DNA of 10,334 nt from an uncultured archaeon. GTDB lineage: Archaea > Thermoproteota > CALKCG01 > B24. A program made the position numbers and the translations under genes. Numbering within the stretch: position 1 is the first letter of the stretch; each line of letters opens with the position of its first letter. The notes beneath the pieces were generated by a model that did not search any database, had not been told where the DNA came from, and worked only from the letters and a program-made list of their open reading frames with translations. Location: positions 1 through 10,334 of the forward strand of contig CALKCG010000112.1 of the NCBI GenBank assembly GCA_938082915.1, written 5' to 3'. Below are positions 1 to 6,806 of this stretch, in pieces.

Positions 1-66
1 GAAGAGGCTAAGGATGAACTTAACAAGGTCAATAAGCTCTTAGAAGACGTAGAAAACCTACTTTGA
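1..66 (+). CDS. C-terminal end of a coiled-coil protein (partial)
   Basis: Frame 1 is open from the left edge to a TGA at 64-66 and gives 21 residues ending in KLLEDVENLL. The residues are almost all Glu, Lys, Asp, Asn and Leu, with Leu/Val at spacings that suit an amphipathic helix or coiled coil. Only the tail lies in the window, so start, size and function cannot be seen. A chance open frame this short is possible, but the composition is typical of real archaeal coiled-coil C-termini. Confidence 0.5.
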   Translation, partial: EEAKDELNKVNKLLEDVENLL

Positions 67-78
67 GCACTTTGCTGC

Positions 79-201
79 CTAATTAAGTTTTACGTCTGCA
101 TCCAATCCATGGATTTCCACTAGAAGCTCCTTCACACGGCGACCGAAGAGGGAGGAAAAATCCGAAAAATAGGAGTAAGCGATAAAGCAAAATTTGACCA
201 A
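79..201 (-). CDS. possible short ORF or gene remnant
   Basis: A minus-strand frame is open from 210 to a TAG at 79-81, with a TTG at 199-201 as the only evident start. It encodes about 40 residues; the second half (SLFGRRVKELLVEIHGLDAD) looks like genuine protein, with a basic-hydrophobic helix. I recognise no family. It lies just downstream of the broken gene at 247-718 on the same strand, so it may be another decayed gene. No ribosome binding site or TATA box is obvious. Weakly supported. Confidence 0.2.
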   Translation of the reverse strand: MVKFCFIAYSYFSDFSSLFGRRVKELLVEIHGLDADVKLN

Positions 202-246
202 GTCAATGGTTCACGTTCGATGTAGATCGTAGTTGTTGATTATGTG

Positions 247-718
247 TCAGCTCCTCAATATGGAGAGCGTGTAAAGTAGTATTGTGAAGTTTTTCTTTTC
301 AAATCCATTTTTCGGATTGTACTGTTGCCCTTTCTTACCCAACTCATCTCTAAGGCACCAAAACCCACTATGCGGATCCAGTATTACGATTCCTAGACCT
401 GAAGCTAAGTTGTCGCTTATAATGGCTTCTTCTTCTCCCGGTAAAATTGTTACTACAGCTTCGGCTTCTACTGGCTTTCTATCTTCCAGTATAAGCTCTA
501 TGGTTATACACTCTCAATTCTATAGCCTGAAACCCTTCCTCTCCAGCTACACTCAAGTCCTCTATCGACGCTGGTAGATCCACCGAGCCTAAAGCTTCAG
601 CCAATTTCATCGGTATGATGAGCTGAGGCTCTTCGGCTTCAAAGCCGCTATTCACTAAAGCCGAAGTCGTTATGGAGGTTTCACTTCTCCTCATCTTTAG
701 CTTCACTCTTAGAGCCAA
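247..718 (-). pseudogene. retropepsin-like archaeal protein, broken by a frameshift
   Basis: The gene reads in two minus-strand frames. The first part starts at a TTG at 716-718, preceded 7 nt upstream by an AGGTG ribosome binding site, and encodes ALVNSGFEAEEPQLIIP and MKLAEALG. This is the arrangement of archaeal retropepsin-like proteins, with NSG where active aspartic proteases have DTG. That frame stops at 479-481. The family-like continuation (TIELILEDRKPVEAEAVV, then IISDKLASGLGIVILDP) lies in the next frame and runs to a TGA at 247-249. Removing one A near 503-507 would join them as ELRVYTIELILED. The last residues are unlike the family core and may be read-through past the true end. 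It is a pseudogene unless the extra base is a sequencing error. The family call is from memory of similar archaeal proteins. Loss of the catalytic Asp suggests a binding rather than a protease role, even when intact. Confidence 0.6.
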
Positions 719-782
719 ACTTGTACACCTTTAAACTCCTCATCTTACCTATTCTACTACCTTTCACAACCTTCAATCGCAT
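681..782 (-). CDS. small basic protein, 33 residues, overlapping the retropepsin-like gene
   Basis: An ATG at 780-782 opens a 33-codon frame ending at a TGA at 681-683, beginning MRLKVVKGSRIGKMRSLKV. It has many Lys and Arg residues and no recognised domain. A TATA-like element at 809-814 (TTATAT read on this strand) lies about 29 nt upstream of the ATG, which would place transcription start within a few bases of it; such leaderless messages are common in archaea. The end overlaps the start of the retropepsin-like gene (TTG at 718) in another frame, so the two could be cotranscribed and translationally coupled. It may instead be only a leader containing a chance ORF. Confidence 0.35.
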   Translation of the reverse strand: MRLKVVKGSRIGKMRSLKVYKFGSKSEAKDEEK

Positions 783-808
783 GTCTAATTTTAGAATGTT
801 GCTGGAAG

Positions 809-814
809 ATATAA
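809..814 (-). promoter_or_regulatory. TATA-like box for the small ORF and retropepsin-like gene
   Basis: The minus strand reads AGTTATATCTTCC here. Its centre is about 25-29 bp from the ATG at 782, the usual archaeal distance between TATA box and transcription start, so the message would begin at or just before that codon. Confidence 0.35.
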
Positions 815-899
815 CTCTTTAGAACCATGTATTACTGTTTGAGACAAAAGTTGTGGAGTGTAAAAGTTGAAGCAGTAAGCATTCAACAATCATCAACGT

Positions 900-1137
900 T
901 TATGAGCAGGATGGCTCTTCTCCGAGTTTAACCCGTTTCTCCTCAAACTCTTCCGTCCTTCCTTGAATTTCCCTCCTTATCCTGGTCTGCTCTCCTCTTA
1001 GGTTTTTGTCCTTCGGCTATCAAGTCGAGCTTTTCAGGAATCTCAGATAGACCTAAATATTCCGCCACGGCATAGCGGACTCTAATCTGATAGGCGTACG
1101 TAAAAGATACGTTTTCAAGCGTTATACATTGAACCAT
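900..1137 (-). pseudogene. fragment of a helical archaeal family, frameshifted
   Basis: An ATG at 1137, inside the last codons of vapC (16 nt overlap), opens a frame containing VRYAVAEYLGLSEIPEKLDL, which stops at 943. From about 985 the adjacent frame carries a far more protein-like helical sequence, EQTRIRREIQGRTEEFEEKR, and runs to a TAA at 900-902. Joined, the two resemble the start of a common archaeal family in which an RYAVAxxLGL helix is followed by a Glu/Arg-rich coiled coil and then a PD-(D/E)XK nuclease-like domain (DUF3782 type). No nuclease domain follows, so this appears both frameshifted and cut short. Family assignment is from pattern memory. The overlap with vapC may be fortuitous. 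Confidence 0.4.
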
Positions 1138-1517
1138 TTTAGTTTAACATCTCGCACTTGCTTGAAATGCGGATCGTCTGAAACCAAAGTACATTTGCAT
1201 ATCTGGGCTGTAGCAGCAATAATGCTGTCTGCCATAGGTATTCGATGCTTACTTCTCAACTCTGCGCTTCTCACTGCTACATCGTAATCTACGTTGATAA
1301 CTTTAAAGTCTTTACGTATAATCTCGCTTTTCAAATTTGCAACATCTCTACCCTCTTTGTCAAGGCTAATGCGATATAATTCATGAATCGTTAAGGCTGA
1401 AACGGCTTTCCACCGTACCCTTTTAAGATCTTCCTTAAGCTTTTTCAGAAATTCCACGTCTTTTGAGTAAAAGTATTCTACGAAGAAACGGGTATCGTAG
1501 ACGCTTCTTTCAGACAT
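1122..1517 (-). CDS. vapC: VapC-type PIN-domain ribonuclease toxin
   Basis: 131 residues, the normal length of a single PIN domain. The acidic metal-binding residues of the fold are all visible: Asp8 in YDTRFF, Glu46 in LTIHELY, Asp97 in PMADSIIAATA, and Asp114/Asp115 in LVSDDPHF. VapC toxins are Mg-dependent RNases, usually cutting tRNA or rRNA, and are held inactive by the cognate VapB. The ATG overlaps the last 8 nt of vapB as ATGTCTGA, with a purine-rich GGGAGGAGG just upstream that serves as ribosome binding site inside vapB, so the two are translationally coupled. The reading frame is complete and no catalytic residue is lost, so the toxin looks functional. RNA target unknown. Confidence 0.93.
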   Translation of the reverse strand: MSERSVYDTRFFVEYFYSKDVEFLKKLKEDLKRVRWKAVSALTIHELYRISLDKEGRDVANLKSEIIRKDFKVINVDYDVAVRSAELRSKHRIPMADSIIAATAQICKCTLVSDDPHFKQVRDVKLKWFNV

Positions 1518-1737
1518 CCTCCTCCCTCATTTGGTCAAGCGTCTTTTTCAACTCTTCAACATCACCCTTATTAGAGCCGCCCCCCGCAAGATCGAATATA
1601 CTTAAACTCTTCCTTATTATTATCATACCTCCCTCCTCTATAACCTCAACCTTTGAACCTTCTTCTATGCCAAGCTTCCTCCTTATCTCCACGGGTATTG
1701 TTATCTGCCCCTTCCTAGTAACTAAAACTTCAGTCAT
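1510..1737 (-). CDS. vapB: VapB-type AbrB/SpoVT-domain antitoxin
   Basis: The N-terminal swapped-hairpin AbrB domain is plain: VTRKGQITIPVEIRRKLGI followed by GSKVEVIEEGGMIIIRK. The C-terminal tail of about 30 residues (IFDLAGGG, then an acidic helix) would wrap the VapC partner. The protein binds DNA at its own promoter and neutralises VapC. An in-frame ATG at 1761 would add eight residues, but a TATA-like box at 1772-1780 predicts transcription start near 1750, after that ATG. The ATG at 1737 (MTEVLVTRKG) also matches the usual AbrB N-terminus, so I chose it. It is the first gene of a vapB-vapC operon with an 8 nt overlap. Confidence 0.9.
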   Translation of the reverse strand: MTEVLVTRKGQITIPVEIRRKLGIEEGSKVEVIEEGGMIIIRKSLSIFDLAGGGSNKGDVEELKKTLDQMREEDV

Positions 1738-1771
1738 ACCTACTCTAGGTAGGACTTTCATAAAGTTCTAC

Positions 1772-1780
1772 TTAAATATT
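1772..1780 (-). promoter_or_regulatory. TATA-like promoter of vapBC
   Basis: The minus strand reads GAAAATATTTAAGTAG. The A/T core is centred near 1775-1776, predicting transcription start near 1750 and a short leader before the ATG at 1737. VapB autoregulation would be expected over this region, but I see no clear operator palindrome. Confidence 0.5.
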
Positions 1781-1815
1781 TTCTGAAAAATTCAAAACAC
1801 TATGATTCGATAATA

Positions 1816-1975
1816 ATGCTGGCAAACGCCCTCCTACTCAAGATAGGGGTTTATAGCCCATAGTGGAGAAGCCTTAGATGAGCTTACAGAAACTCATAGA
1901 ATAAAGCTGATATACGACTCAGAACACTGTTGCTTAAACCTAGCCTTTAATAGGTCATATCGTATACTTCTTTAA
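1816..1975 (+). pseudogene. possible remnant of a HEPN-like gene
   Basis: ATG at 1816 opens a frame giving MLANALLLKIGVYSP, then TAG at 1861. The next frame continues in protein-like fashion from about 1856 (AHSGEALDELTETHRIKLIYD, then LAFNRSYRILL) to a TAA at 1973-1975. Removing one base of the GTTTAT run near 1850 would join them. A hydrophobic helix, then HSGEALDEL, then a polar stretch and an RSYRI end recalls the order in HEPN domains that partner minimal nucleotidyltransferases. The evidence is only pattern-level. It converges with and overlaps the 3' end of the nucleotidyltransferase gene at 1947-2816, opposite to the usual same-strand pairing. Confidence 0.25.
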
Positions 1976-2816
1976 CTTCACCACCTTTAACTTCAAAAAC
2001 TCTCATCTTACAATTTTCAACGACTTCCAATCTAAAGACTATGTAACCTCCACTTTCATAGGCTGTCACAACCTCTACACTACCTTTCGCCATTTTCTCT
2101 AAATCCCTTAACCTAGCCGTTTTCAGGTTAAGTTCACTTGCAATAACCTTAATAGCTTTATCAAGTTTTACAGCCACATCGCTCTCACTTAGATCCCTCC
2201 TTCTACAGTCGACAAGCTGCTTGTACAACCTTCTTAAAACGCCTCTTGAAAATTCGTAGACTTCTTTGTCGGATATTGGAAAACTCTGTGTTTCGCCTTC
2301 GAAACACGCTTTATACCTTATTAAATGTCGTACTGCGTGGTAGATGTGAGATATGGATTCTCCGTAAGATTCGCGGAAGTACTTTTCAACCGCTAATCCC
2401 AAGGCAGCGAAAATAGATCTTCTAAGGATGTTTCTAGTATGCTCTGTTATTCTGAGCTTCATTGAAGACAGTGAGTTAAATGTACCATCATCCAATATGA
2501 CGACGCTATGCTTAAGCATAAAACCCAATGGATCACCCACTTCAAAAATCCTCTTCAATTCGTCAACATCAAACGTAGAAACATCAACCCTATAACCGCA
2601 GATCTCTAGCTCGTAAAACCTCTCTGAAGGTTTTACAGTGGTAATAACCAATACATCGATGTCGCTAACTTTTGGAATGAAGTCCTCCGGTCTAGCGGCT
2701 GAACCGAAGACAACGATCGATTTAATCTCCCTAAGACCATTCAATAATTTACCCAAATTTTTCAGATGATCATATAGAGCGTTGATAGGGTTTTTAGCGC
2801 GCAATTTAAACGCCAC
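1947..2816 (-). CDS. pol-beta superfamily nucleotidyltransferase with HEPN-like C-terminal region
   Basis: 289 residues. Residues 34-57 carry the nucleotidyltransferase signature: GSAA at 38-41, then SDIDVLVI with Asp52 and Asp54. A third acidic residue follows on the next core strand (YRVDVSTF, Asp78). All three metal ligands are therefore present and transfer of a nucleotide to a protein or RNA is plausible. Residues 120-250 are helical, including YHAVRHLIRYKACFEG, reminiscent of HEPN helices found beside such domains in MNT/HEPN toxin-antitoxin systems. The final 40 residues form short beta strands (AYESGGYIVFRLEVVENCKMRVFEV kind of pattern, abbreviated). A GTG at 2816 is used as start because a TAG precedes it directly in frame; the first residues are not conserved-looking, so a slightly later start is possible. 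Substrate unknown; a role as a one-gene antitoxin-like modifier is inference. Confidence 0.8.
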   Translation of the reverse strand: MAFKLRAKNPINALYDHLKNLGKLLNGLREIKSIVVFGSAARPEDFIPKVSDIDVLVITTVKPSERFYELEICGYRVDVSTFDVDELKRIFEVGDPLGFMLKHSVVILDDGTFNSLSSMKLRITEHTRNILRRSIFAALGLAVEKYFRESYGESISHIYHAVRHLIRYKACFEGETQSFPISDKEVYEFSRGVLRRLYKQLVDCRRRDLSESDVAVKLDKAIKVIASELNLKTARLRDLEKMAKGSVEVVTAYESGGYIVFRLEVVENCKMRVFEVKGGEVKEVYDMTY

Positions 2817-2917
2817 CTAAATACGTTTGAGACGTACTGAAACCTTCTACAACATGTCTACGATCGCTGAGCCTCTTCATAGATTTACTGTTAAAAATGA
2901 ATTCGACAGCGTCCATT

Positions 2918-3226
2918 CTAGACAACCATAGTGTCTTTTCCAGTAGAAGGTTTCATCTGCTTAAACTTCTCCACAATCCGCGGATGTTTCTCCTCAAGCT
3001 CTTTCAGAGACTTATCTACCATCCTATTCAACTCGTCCATGCTCTTGGCCCTCTCAAACATTCTGATGGACTTATCCATCCAATCTATGAGAACTTTATG
3101 CTCCTTCAATTCCTCTTCAAGCCTCTTCATCTCCTCCCTAGCCTTGCTATACCTCTCAACAAGGTCGTTTAAATTCTTCTTGAGGATGGAAATGTACGCT
3201 TTTATGGTTTTATCCTCTTCACCCAT
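2918..3226 (-). CDS. small coiled-coil protein, function unknown
   Basis: 102 residues, starting ATG at 3226 with MGEEDKTIKAYISILKKN and ending in a TAG. Nearly the whole chain is charged and helical; residues about 10-50 (ERYSKAREEMKRLEEELKEH) and 70-95 show heptad-like Leu/Met/Ile spacing. There are no signal peptide, membrane segment, Cys pairs or catalytic motif. The + strand frames over the same bases are shadows: they are rich in Ser, Phe and Leu, as expected opposite a Lys/Glu gene. It is transcribed away from the membrane protein gene at 3403. The A/T run near 3243-3250 could be its TATA box, giving a near-leaderless message. I cannot assign a function. Confidence 0.65.
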   Translation of the reverse strand: MGEEDKTIKAYISILKKNLNDLVERYSKAREEMKRLEEELKEHKVLIDWMDKSIRMFERAKSMDELNRMVDKSLKELEEKHPRIVEKFKQMKPSTGKDTMVV

Positions 3227-3402
3227 TATACCACTCAGCCCAATAAAAATGGTTTCAATTCAAACAATTAACTTTATCTAGCTGAAAGACTTCAAATATC
3301 GACTCTTTCCGACGAAGCTTTCAACAGCTTATCTAAGCTAGATGGGGAAATCACCAATTAAACTTTTATCTGGAAGCCGCTTACTACCAATATGTTTCAA
3401 CC
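3227..3402. promoter_or_regulatory. divergent promoter region
   Basis: 176 bp separate the coiled-coil gene (-) from the membrane protein gene (+). For the + gene, CTTTTATC at 3363-3370 is centred about 36 bp before the TTG at 3403, predicting transcription start near 3392 and a leader of about 10 nt with no ribosome binding site. For the minus gene, ATTTTTATT at 3242-3250 lies about 20 bp from its ATG. I see no other structure here. Confidence 0.4.
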
Positions 3403-5961
3403 TTGCCTCCGAATGCTGAGAAGGTTTTAGAAACTTCAGCCGTGATCCTCTTAATAGTGCTTTCAAGCTACGCTTACGTCACACTCTTAGGCGGTTTACC
3501 CTACGACCTGCTGATGGATATGTGTCAGCTTTCAAAACGTAACTTTGAAGCGTTGAAATACGCCTGGGTTTCAGAGGGGCTTGGCAAGCCAAACGATAAG
3601 CTAGCCTTCACAGTGATTTATGCACTTCCGGCTTTCTTAAACCTCTTAGGGGCTAGTTTAAATACCATTTGCCTAATGCTTCTATCAATCCTGTGGATTT
3701 TAGGCGGAGGCTCCATGTACCTACTGGCTAAGAGGCTTTCTAGAAGCAGTTTAACCGGTTTAACATCCATGTTCATATACCTTGGGGCTACTGCGGCTTT
3801 AAGAGGGCTATGGTGTGGTTTGGATGTCTCAGCCCTATACGTTTTAACGCCTCTAGTCCTCTTAACGGTGGATTGGGCATATGAGAGGAGAAACGTATCA
3901 TACGGATTCTATACGGCTTTAGCGTCCACCCTACTTTCAGGAGCTTTAGCTAAACTCAACAATTTAGCGGTTTTAGCACTCACAGTCCTAGCCTACTTTA
4001 CCGTTAAAACACGTGGGAGAACCGTAGATTTGAAGTGGGTGGCGATGTTTTTAACCGTAGCTGGAGCCTCATGGCTTATGATGAATATCTGGTGGATAGC
4101 CATACCCCCGGGTTTAAGCGTTAAAGACTTCAACCCTCTATGTTTAATAGTCTTTCCCATAACTGCTCTAACATTCCTAACATCAATTAAGATAGAGAAG
4201 ATGAATACTGTACAGGCTTTAATGGCAATGGCTTCTGTGATCCTCTTAATGGATCCGCGTGAAGCTGTATCATCAAACCTTACACCTGAGGTTTTAGCAG
4301 TCGTCTCCACAGCCATATCCATCATGACTACAATAGGCTTCAAGAGGTTCGCGGAGAAGCTCGGCGATTACATATCGATTTCCCTCGTCGTAGAAGGGAA
4401 TGGTGTTAAAGAGTACGATCTAGTTAAACCATTCACATTCCTAGCGGTCATCGGGATCGTCGTTTACCAGGGTTTAACGGTTCCGCTTTCATGGTCGAGC
4501 GGTTTAAACATCCCAGACTACTACATGGAGTTGAAACGTTTAACCGATGGAGATCATAGGGTTTTAACCATGCCTGTCACGGAGGGGGGAGTATACTACA
4601 TTTGGAGCGATAGGGAATACGAAGAACCAGTTGAAGACCTAATCTTAGATAAACCGATCGTCCACGACCAAGAATTCACAGTTTTAAACAATTTAACTGG
4701 TAAAACGGGGTTCTGGAAGATCCTAGCCGCTTTAAACGTCAGATTCATAATACTCCACCATGACATCGACTTGGAGAAGACATCGACTTTAAACCCGTGG
4801 CTGATAGAGAAGAAGTTCAACTATAGCTTCATAGTAAGTCCAAGCCTAGCCAACGGAGTGATTAACATATCTTCTGAAACAGTTAAACCCCTACTTGAAG
4901 ACTTAGGCTTCATCCATCTAATCAACTTCAACCCATACACACACTATGAAGTCGGGGCCAGATACGTGGATATAGAAGAGGGGCAGTCTAAAATTCACTT
5001 ATACGCGTGTGGAGAAGCTTGGATTAGCGAGCAGACCCATCTAAATCAAACGTTCAGCTTTGCGTATACCCTTCCGACAATATCGAACTGGCTCGACTAC
5101 AACTACCTAGAGTTTTGGATTAAAGTGAACGGCTCGGATAAGGCTACCATTCAACTCTACGACGTCTACGGAAAATGGGCTCTCTGGAATCTAGATTTGA
5201 GGGAGCATATTTGGAACATGGCGGTGATACCGTTGAACGATGCGATTCTGGATACTGGTTTAGATAGGTCGAAAGTGGTTATGGTCGTTTTCTCAATGAA
5301 TGCTCCTATGGACAGACAAGTGGAGGTTGAGGGAGGTGGTATCTTCCTAGACAGAGGGATCCTAACGGAGTCTAAGCCTTTGGAAATTGTTGGAAAATAC
5401 TATGGAAAACTCACACTCTATAGGCTTAGAGATGGACTGGAGACGCGGAAGGTCTACGTTGCTGAACGCGTTTTAAAGATTGGTGAAAACCTGTTTGAAG
5501 AGCTTCTAAGAGATGAATTCAACCCTAAGAGCAGCGTTTACGTAGATGGGGAGGTTTTAGAAGTTTCCCACGCAGAAGTTGAGTATGTAGAAGTGGGTTC
5601 TACACTTTACAGGGTAACTGTCAGCGGTTTTCAGAGAAGGTTTCTACTGGTTTTAAATGAGAGGCATGACCCTGGCTGGACCATATATATTGGACGACCT
5701 AATCCAATAGACATGCTGATTAAAGCTGAGCCTCGAAATGTGAGACATGTGAAGGTTAACGGGCTATTTAACGGCTGGTACGTCGAATCTGAAGACGTAG
5801 ACCGGCTTACGATTACCATAGTTTATAAGCCCCAGCTTCTACTGGATGCGTTCAGAACAGTTTCCACAGTCGTCATAGTTTTATCTCTCATCCTCCTCTT
5901 ACTAAAAAGGAGGTTTAACAAGATGCTAAAGCATATAAGGATTTACTTGGGAAAAATTTGA
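3403..5961 (+). CDS. GT-C-like multi-spanning membrane protein with large external domain
   Basis: 852 residues. After a short N-terminus, hydrophobic segments from residue 11 to about 360 suggest 10 or 11 membrane helices. The first loop (GGLPYDLLMDM, Asp35 and Asp39) is acidic, where GT-C glycosyltransferases place their catalytic residue, and the GSMYLLAKRLSRSS stretch recalls AftD/YfhO-type archaeal membrane proteins. Residues about 365-815 are soluble and beta-rich: VRFIILHHDID near 450, a probable jelly-roll carbohydrate-binding-like part at about 530-650 (LEFWIKVNGSDKATIQLYD, GKWALWNLDL), and ERHDPGWTIYIG near 753, a motif seen in YfhO-like external domains. A last helix (about 818-838) ends in a Lys/Arg anchor, so this part faces outside. 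Five N-glycosylation sequons fall in it (Asn430, 473, 488, 548, 576). TTG at 3403 is the start because the nearby ATG at 3392 is out of frame. The sugar-nucleotide enzyme follows 4 bp later, supporting a surface-glycan role. Substrate and enzymatic activity are inferred. Confidence 0.8.
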   Translation: MPPNAEKVLETSAVILLIVLSSYAYVTLLGGLPYDLLMDMCQLSKRNFEALKYAWVSEGLGKPNDKLAFTVIYALPAFLNLLGASLNTICLMLLSILWILGGGSMYLLAKRLSRSSLTGLTSMFIYLGATAALRGLWCGLDVSALYVLTPLVLLTVDWAYERRNVSYGFYTALASTLLSGALAKLNNLAVLALTVLAYFTVKTRGRTVDLKWVAMFLTVAGASWLMMNIWWIAIPPGLSVKDFNPLCLIVFPITALTFLTSIKIEKMNTVQALMAMASVILLMDPREAVSSNLTPEVLAVVSTAISIMTTIGFKRFAEKLGDYISISLVVEGNGVKEYDLVKPFTFLAVIGIVVYQGLTVPLSWSSGLNIPDYYMELKRLTDGDHRVLTMPVTEGGVYYIWSDREYEEPVEDLILDKPIVHDQEFTVLNNLTGKTGFWKILAALNVRFIILHHDIDLEKTSTLNPWLIEKKFNYSFIVSPSLANGVINISSETVKPLLEDLGFIHLINFNPYTHYEVGARYVDIEEGQSKIHLYACGEAWISEQTHLNQTFSFAYTLPTISNWLDYNYLEFWIKVNGSDKATIQLYDVYGKWALWNLDLREHIWNMAVIPLNDAILDTGLDRSKVVMVVFSMNAPMDRQVEVEGGGIFLDRGILTESKPLEIVGKYYGKLTLYRLRDGLETRKVYVAERVLKIGENLFEELLRDEFNPKSSVYVDGEVLEVSHAEVEYVEVGSTLYRVTVSGFQRRFLLVLNERHDPGWTIYIGRPNPIDMLIKAEPRNVRHVKVNGLFNGWYVESEDVDRLTITIVYKPQLLLDAFRTVSTVVIVLSLILLLLKRRFNKMLKHIRIYLGKI

Positions 5962-5965
5962 GTAG

Positions 5966-6727
5966 ATGCATATGGGTGGAGTTTGCGCCGCCGTATTATG
6001 TGGCGGCGTCGGCAGTAGGCTTAGACCTTTAACGTACTACTTCCAGAAGGCTATGATACCTGTGGGATCTAAACAGAAGCCTCTTCTCGAATACATAATT
6101 CTACTGTTGAGGAAACATAATGTTGAAAATGTAAATCTTCTATGCGGCTACAAGTATCAGCAGATTGTAAACTACTTCGGTAATGGGGAGAGGTTTAACG
6201 TGAAGATAAACTACGTTATTGATAGGAAGGGGTTCAGGGGGACAGGTTGGGCTGTTCTAAACGCTTACGAAGGGGGCTACTTCAAAGACTTTGAAAACGT
6301 CCTAATATACTATGGAGATATATTGACGGATATCAACATCAGAGACCTTATAAACTACCATGAAAACTTGAAGTCTACAGCCACTATAGCAGTTTCCAAG
6401 GGATATAGACTTCCAGTTGGAGTAGCCTACACGGAGGGTGCAAGAATAGTTAAGTTTGAGGAGAAGCCTCTGATCAATATACCCGTTTGCATGGGGATTT
6501 TAATCCTCAGGAAGAATGCATTCGACGTCATGGCTGAAGTCTCTAGAAAATGCATTAATGAAGAGTACGACTTGATGGGTCATCTGATCCCTGAATTAAC
6601 GGCTAGAAGAGAAAGCGTGTATGCATATGAGACGAATGCTTTATGGTATGATGTAGGTTCAACTGAGAAATATGAAAAACTCGACAATAATTTTGCAGAT
6701 ACACTTTTAGAGTTTTTGGAGGGTTGA
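5966..6727 (+). CDS. sugar-phosphate nucleotidyltransferase (NDP-sugar pyrophosphorylase)
   Basis: 253 residues, the bare Rossmann-like NTP-transferase domain without the left-handed beta-helix tail seen in longer relatives. The nucleotide-binding signature is LCGGVGSRLRPLT (11-23), with Lys28 in QKAMIPVG. The sugar and metal side shows GTGWAV (92-97), YYGD (Asp118), FEEKP (165-168) and WYDVGS (227-232). Such enzymes make an NDP-sugar and pyrophosphate from a sugar-1-phosphate and NTP. Whether the sugar is glucose or mannose, and the base U, dT or G, cannot be read from sequence alone. It starts 4 bp after the membrane protein stop, so one operon is very likely and the activated sugar probably feeds that protein's pathway. 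ATG at 5966 or ATG at 5972 could start it; the core motif is unaffected. Confidence 0.88.
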   Translation: MHMGGVCAAVLCGGVGSRLRPLTYYFQKAMIPVGSKQKPLLEYIILLLRKHNVENVNLLCGYKYQQIVNYFGNGERFNVKINYVIDRKGFRGTGWAVLNAYEGGYFKDFENVLIYYGDILTDINIRDLINYHENLKSTATIAVSKGYRLPVGVAYTEGARIVKFEEKPLINIPVCMGILILRKNAFDVMAEVSRKCINEEYDLMGHLIPELTARRESVYAYETNALWYDVGSTEKYEKLDNNFADTLLEFLEG

Positions 6728-6736
6728 AATTCAACC
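6722..6736. repeat. inverted repeat across the stop codon of the pyrophosphorylase gene
   Basis: GGTTGAA and TTCAACC are perfect complements separated by a single A, and the TGA stop is inside the left arm. As RNA it could form a 6 bp hairpin with a 3 nt loop. It sits between two convergent genes (6727 and 6807) but has no T-run behind it, so a terminator role is doubtful. Confidence 0.3.
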
Positions 6737-6806
6737 AGACTTCGTAAAACCAACATTCCATAATGCTGATTAAACCTCTACGAGACCATTGAATTGCAAC
6801 TGTAGC

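Noticed and set aside
284..577. 97-residue ORF on the + strand
   Set aside because: It lies opposite the frameshifted retropepsin-like gene, is rich in Ser, Phe and Pro, and matches no family pattern; it is a shadow.
1738..1761. Longer vapB start at ATG 1761
   Set aside because: The predicted transcription start lies after it and the shorter form matches AbrB N-termini better.
2897..3281. Two + strand ORFs over 2897-3172 and 2931-3281
   Set aside because: Both are antisense to a Lys/Glu-rich coiled-coil gene, which naturally gives open Leu/Phe/Ser frames on the other strand.
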